NCBI GenBank assembly: GCA_902783995.1
Contig: CACZTG010000068.1
Location: 1 to 9,170 of the forward strand
Direction of reading: 5' to 3'
Length of the DNA: 9,170 nt
Source of the DNA: an uncultured Ruminococcus sp.
GTDB lineage: Bacteria; Bacillota_A; Clostridia; RUG12999
Shown here one piece after another: positions 7,248 through 9,170 of this stretch (position 1 is its first letter; each line of letters opens with the position of its first letter). A program made the translations under genes and the position numbers. The notes under the pieces were generated by a model. The model worked only from the letters and a program-made list of their open reading frames with translations, was not told the origin of the DNA and did not search any database.

Positions 7248-7815
7248 CAGCTTTCTGAGAAAAACTCTGTGCGTTTTTCCCTCTTTGTCCTTGTTACAGT
7301 AATTTAAAATATGTGATAAAAATGGCACGTCCTGTTCACTTCCTGTCCACGCATGCCGAAATGGGCGGTAAAATGTACGCAAAGGGCGACGCTGTCAGAA
7401 TCAAAGGTGTTTTCTATCCTTCAATTAAGACGGTAGAGCCGTTGCTTAACGATTACGGCTGTTTGCATTACAAAATACCCGTAATTCTCGGAGTGTCACA
7501 ACCGGCATACAGTGAAAGTGAGCTTGCAAGGCTCAAAGAGAAGGATAACCGCACTTTTGAGTTTGAAGGTAAGAAGTACACGGGCTATGAGCAAAGCAAA
7601 TGCAAAGGCAGATAGAAACCGCCATAAGGAAGCAAAAGGACCTGTCAATAATTGCAGGTGCGGCAGGCGAAAAGGATTTACAGCTCGCGGCACAGGAAAA
7701 AATAAACCTTCTGGCAAATAAATATGCAAAATTCTCAAAAGCCGCCGACCTTCCGACAAGAGTGGAACGCCTCCGCGTTGAGGGCTTTAAAAGCGTGAAA
7801 ATAGCACCAAAACCG

Positions 7816-7844
7816 TTGACAAATGCGGGAAATGGTGGTATAAT
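7816..7844 (+). promoter_or_regulatory. Perfect consensus promoter inside the minor capsid gene, before the nuclease domain
   Basis: TTGACA (7816-7821) and TATAAT (7839-7844) are spaced by 17 bases, with TGG making an extended -10. In frame these bases encode LTNAGNGGII, the linker between capsid part and nuclease domain. A transcript would start near 7851, about 25 bases before a GTG codon at 7876 that opens the nuclease domain. The same spacing and TGG-TATAAT recur at 8237-8265. Function is inferred from consensus quality alone. Confidence 0.6.
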
Positions 7845-7875
7845 CAATAAAAAGAGTATTAATGGGGTACAAGAT

Positions 7876-8253
7876 GTGCATTACATAGGAAAGCTTGACA
7901 GAAAAATATATAAGTGTATAACAGAGGATATAACAACTGATGAGGTTATCATAACAGATACGCAGATACAGCATATTAAAGAAAGACATCCAAATGATTT
8001 TGAACGCTATTTCAAATATGCCGAGGAAGTTATTAAAGCACCGGATTACATTATTGAGGCAAACAAACCTAATACCGCATTTATATTAAAACATATTGAA
8101 GACAATGGTAAAAAGTATGAGATGATTTTACGATTAAAAACTTCTAAAGACCCTAAAGATTATAAAAATTCAATAATTACTTTTTTGAAAATAAGTGATA
8201 AAAAATGGAAAAAATATTTAAGAAATAAAAAAATACTTTACAAATCAGAATAA
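7876..8253 (+). CDS. Possible separate expression of the PBECR2-like nuclease domain
   Basis: If the promoter at 7816-7844 is active, the GTG at 7876 (after a GGGG at 7864-7867, spacer about 8) would yield a 125-residue protein beginning VHYIGKLDRKIYKC, matching the start of the nuclease domain. The key segments are TDTQIQHIKERHPNDF, then an aliphatic stretch TAFILKH, then a Ser/Thr-rich SIITFLKI end. The stretch is richer in A and T than the capsid part. This frame is intact even though the capsid gene is frameshifted upstream. The ribosome site is weak, so separate translation is speculative; the domain itself is well supported as part of the larger gene. Confidence 0.3.
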   Translation: MHYIGKLDRKIYKCITEDITTDEVIITDTQIQHIKERHPNDFERYFKYAEEVIKAPDYIIEANKPNTAFILKHIEDNGKKYEMILRLKTSKDPKDYKNSIITFLKISDKKWKKYLRNKKILYKSE

Positions 8254-8265
8254 ATGTGGTATAAT
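8237..8265 (+). promoter_or_regulatory. Promoter of the structured RNA
   Basis: TTTACA (8237-8242) and TATAAT (8260-8265) are 17 bases apart, with TGG giving an extended -10. The -35 overlaps the last codons of the nuclease frame, whose stop is at 8251-8253. Predicted start is near 8272, just ahead of the paired ends of the RNA. Confidence 0.85.
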
Positions 8266-8271
8266 ATAAAT

Positions 8272-8418
8272 AGAATAAGAGTAAGCTATTCGAGGTGGTA
8301 AATTTCGTGTCAACCACACGCCGATGGTACCGACAGGGGAAACCCGAGAGATGCAGGGGAATGGCACGCCTGCCGAATAGCTACTTTTGAGCCGTTTTGA
8401 GCAATCAAAGCGGCTTTT
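8272..8418 (+). ncRNA. Unidentified structured small RNA, about 145 nt
   Basis: A promoter ends just before it and a hairpin terminator closes it. The core is framed by a long closing stem: GTA(A)GCTATTCG (8281-8292) pairs with CGAATAGCTAC (8374-8384), 11 pairs with one bulged A. Inside are GTGGT/ACCAC (8295-8299 and 8313-8317; CGTGT/ACACG at 8306-8310 and 8316-8320 competes), GGG-GAAA-CCC with a GNRA loop (8336-8345), and GCAGG/CCTGC (8353-8357 and 8369-8373) that abuts the closing stem. The multi-branched fold with purine-rich joining strands looks like a functional RNA rather than a leader. It is not a tRNA, tmRNA, SRP RNA or riboswitch class that I recognise. Part of it resembles the 3' half of 5S rRNA. 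It lies between minor capsid and scaffold genes of the phage remnant. Confidence 0.7.
8390..8418 (+). terminator. Terminator of the structured RNA
   Basis: AGCCGTTTTGA (8390-8400) pairs with TCAAAGCGGCT (8405-8415) across a GCAA loop, one G-U wobble, followed by TTTTA. The T run is short, so termination may be incomplete. Confidence 0.7.
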
Positions 8419-8446
8419 ACTATATCTGCAAATAATTCAATAATTC

Positions 8447-8475
8447 AAGCACTTACTTAAACGGTAGGTGCTTTT
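8447..8475 (+). terminator. Second terminator-like hairpin
   Basis: AAGCACTTAC (8447-8456) pairs with GTAGGTGCTT (8464-8473), one wobble, 7-base loop, then T residues to 8475. The gap 8476-8568 up to the next start shows only the ribosome site AGAAAGGA and no clear promoter. Confidence 0.65.
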
Positions 8476-8568
8476 ATTATACCCAAAAATAAGTCCGCGA
8501 TGACGTAAAACTAAGTGAGCGAGCCAAAGCAACTGGCGTAAAACAGCGTAGCAAGAGAAAGGAACATT

Positions 8569-8754
8569 ATGACAAGAGAGGAACTTAAAAAAATTGTAGA
8601 GGGCGTTACCGATGAGCAGCTTGATAAGATTTTAGGTATCAACGGAGCGGACATTAACAAGGCGAAAAACGGTGTTGACGCCTTAAAGACCGAGCTTGAA
8701 AGCCTTAAAAAGGTGCTTATATATGAAAACGCAGAGGGTATGTGGTGGACCTGA
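8569..8754 (+). pseudogene. Chimera: phage scaffold protein N-terminus fused to isomerase C-terminus
   Basis: A 61-codon open frame with a good ribosome site (AAAGGA, spacer 6). Residues 1-45 (MTREELKKIVEGVTDEQLDK, then ADINKAKNGVDALKTELES) fit the start of phage scaffold proteins of the GP20-like type: a short helix-turn with TDEQLDKI followed by a coiled coil. Residues 46-61 are the isomerase tail LKKVLIYENAEGMWWT, brought in by repeat copy 2 in the same frame. The scaffold body, normally over 100 residues, is gone. The join lies at SLKK, where coiled-coil codons and the isomerase sequence share CCTTAAAAA, so microhomology may have guided it. It could be translated as a short peptide, but no function can be expected. 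Confidence 0.8.
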
Positions 8755-8757
8755 TAA
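8703..8757 (+). repeat. 55-bp direct repeat, copy 2
   Basis: Second copy of the isomerase 3' end, 1579 bases after copy 1. It runs from CCTTAAAAA through the TGA stop to ATAA. Sequence differs on both sides of the match, so the repeat limits are sharp. Confidence 0.97.
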
Positions 8758-8777
8758 GCTGTATTTTTGAAATTAAT

Positions 8778-8825
8778 GATTCAGCGGGCGGCAAATTGCC
8801 GCCCGCTGAATCTACACATTTTTTT
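8778..8825 (+). terminator. Strong terminator, perfect 17-bp palindrome
   Basis: GATTCAGCGGGCGGCAA (8778-8794) and its exact complement (8796-8812) flank a single base; in RNA the inner A/T pairs open as the loop. Seven T residues follow at 8819-8825. It stands directly after repeat copy 2 and is probably the native terminator of the sugar operon, now separated from it. It may also stop transcription of the convergent icd gene. Confidence 0.85.
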
Positions 8826-8837
8826 GGTTTTTCGCAG

Positions 8838-8856
8838 GGGCAGATAATATCTGCCC
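8838..8856. repeat. Short GC-rich palindrome before icd 3' end
   Basis: GGGCAGATA-A-TATCTGCCC, perfect 9-base arms, within GCAGGGGC...GCCCTCC. Its layout resembles short palindromic intergenic repeats common in gut Clostridia. A run of six T at 8863-8868 follows on the plus strand, so it may also act as a weak terminator. Confidence 0.5.
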
Positions 8857-8866
8857 TCCAAATTTT

Positions 8867-9170
8867 TTACATCATTTTTTTAAGCCGTTCGTTTATTTCG
8901 AGCAAAAATTCCTCCGTATCAACCTTACGTTTATCCGGAAGCGTTGATAAAAGCGCGAGGTCGCCCGTCATAACGCCGTCCTCAATTGTTTCGATTGTTG
9001 CTTTTTCAAGCTTATCGGCAAAAGCGCAAAGCTCTGCTATTCCGTCCAGCTCGCCTCTTTTGCGCAAAGCGCCTGTCCACGCAAAGAGCGTTGCAACGCT
9101 GTTTGTTGAGGTTTTTTCACCTTTTAAATATTTATAATAATGACGCTGGACCGTACCGTGAGCCGCCTCG
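8867..9170 (-). CDS. icd: NADP-dependent isocitrate dehydrogenase, C-terminal part (cut by window edge)
   Basis: The last 100 residues and stop of a TCA-cycle enzyme that converts isocitrate to 2-oxoglutarate with NADP. The right edge opens in frame with [20 protein letters not shown], then [20 protein letters not shown], the NADP-binding region characteristic of the dimeric, eukaryote-like IDH type found in many anaerobic Firmicutes. It ends with [20 protein letters not shown] and a charged helix to the stop. The HGT and TSTNSVA segments are those contacting the cofactor in this family. The frame continues past 9067 to the edge without a stop, so an internal ATG at 9067 is not the start. The gene converges on the sugar operon and phage remnant. 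Confidence 0.95.
   Translation of the reverse strand, partial: EAAHGTVQRHYYKYLKGEKTSTNSVATLFAWTGALRKRGELDGIAELCAFADKLEKATIETIEDGVMTGDLALLSTLPDKRKVDTEEFLLEINERLKKMM

Larger units (their letters stand above)
7313..8253 (+). pseudogene. Phage minor capsid protein C-terminal part with PBECR2-like nuclease tail, frameshifted
   Basis: Two overlapping frames make one protein. The first (to the stop at 7615) has ARPVHFLSTHAEMGGKMY, then NDYGCLHYKIPVILGVSQP, then FEGKKYTGYE, the pattern of phage minor capsid protein 2. The second continues QRQIETAIRKQKDLSIIAGA and NKYAKFSKAADLPTRVERLR. Going from GAG (7589-7591) to GCA (7591-7593) joins them as YTGYEAKQMQRQIETAIRKQK, so one base is missing near 7591. 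No slippery heptamer was seen in the overlap. From about 7876 the protein ends in a PBECR2-like domain (phage-Barnase-EndoU-ColicinE5/D-RelE superfamily), with TDTQIQHIKERHP (H125, R129, H130 counted from the ATG at 7600) and a C-terminal SIITFLKISDKKW. Such tails are carried by phage head proteins and are probable RNases. The N-terminal bulk is absent; the start shown (GTG 7313, ATG 7322) is only where the frame opens. Confidence 0.8.
7179..8702 (+). mobile_element. Phage structural-gene remnant bracketed by a 55-bp repeat
   Basis: About 1.5 kb holding, in normal phage head-module order, the C-terminal part of a minor capsid protein, a structured RNA candidate and the first 45 codons of a scaffold protein. 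No integrase, terminase, portal, major capsid or lysis gene is present, so it cannot move by itself. The bracketing repeat is the 3' end of the host isomerase gene. This suggests integration or recombination at that gene end followed by loss of most phage DNA. The exact left limit of phage-derived sequence is uncertain between 7179 and about 7322. Confidence 0.75.

Noticed and set aside
6855..7382. Long open frame on the minus strand (175 codons)
   Set aside because: It lies antisense to the isomerase gene and the terminator, lacks a ribosome site, and its translation has no recognisable pattern.
7589..7615. Programmed -1 frameshift in the minor capsid gene
   Set aside because: No X-XXY-YYZ slippery heptamer in the zero frame of the overlap and no clear downstream stem; simple indel is preferred.
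8323..8334. T-box-like TGGTACCG in the small RNA
   Set aside because: A T-box leader would have the sequence near its 3' end beside an antiterminator and ahead of an amino-acid gene. Here it is near the middle with no such gene.
8432..8447. Tandem ATAATTCA-like repeat
   Set aside because: Only two short AT-rich units; expected by chance.
1..9170. CRISPR arrays, tRNA genes, rRNA genes
   Set aside because: No regularly spaced direct repeats, no tRNA cloverleaf with a GGTTCRA arm, and only a partial 5S-like stretch inside the small RNA were seen by eye.

Overview
The window reads as chromosome of an anaerobic Firmicute of the class Clostridia, probably a gut-type Oscillospirales or Christensenellales relative. 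This is inferred from strong AAAGGA/GGAGG ribosome sites, consensus sigma-A promoters with extended -10 elements, a two-gene SufC-SufB (SMS-type) Fe-S system, FeoA-FeoB, and a phage fragment of Firmicutes type. Base composition is moderately AT-rich. The stretch that encodes the phage nuclease domain is visibly richer in A and T than its surroundings.

Layout. Positions 1-1218 (minus): feoA and the N-terminal third of feoB, ferrous iron uptake, cut by the left edge. Positions 1306-3029 (plus): a consensus promoter and a compact sufC-sufB pair, a minimal Fe-S cluster assembly system divergent from feo, so iron import and Fe-S assembly sit back to back. Positions 3071-3955 (minus): an AraC-type regulator with an N-terminal cupin. 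It is divergent from a carbohydrate operon of three genes: a Gfo/Idh/MocA dehydrogenase (4105-5193), a ThuA-like protein (5186-5911, overlapping the dehydrogenase by 8 bases) and a xylose-isomerase-like TIM-barrel isomerase/epimerase (6210-7175). These families recur together in oxidation of sugars to 3-keto sugars and their later rearrangement or cleavage. The substrate cannot be read from the sequence. Positions 8867-9170 (minus): C-terminus of NADP-dependent isocitrate dehydrogenase.

Two insertions disturb this layout. (1) A 274-bp MITE-like element (5881-6154) lies between the ThuA gene and the isomerase gene. It has 22-bp terminal inverted repeats and two internal long hairpins, so it would fold as a three-way junction. 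Its left end supplies the last nine codons of the ThuA gene. (2) A phage structural-gene fragment of about 1.5 kb (7179-8702) is inserted after the isomerase. It carries the C-terminal part of a minor capsid protein with a one-base frameshift and a PBECR2-like nuclease domain at its end. A stand-alone structured RNA candidate with its own promoter and terminator follows, and then the first 45 codons of a phage scaffold protein. The fragment is bracketed by a 55-bp direct repeat (53/55 identical) of the isomerase 3' end, so the scaffold start is fused in frame to a second copy of the isomerase C-terminus.

The least explained parts are the structured RNA at about 8272-8418, the perfect consensus promoter lying in frame just before the nuclease domain (7816-7844), and the 55-bp duplication.
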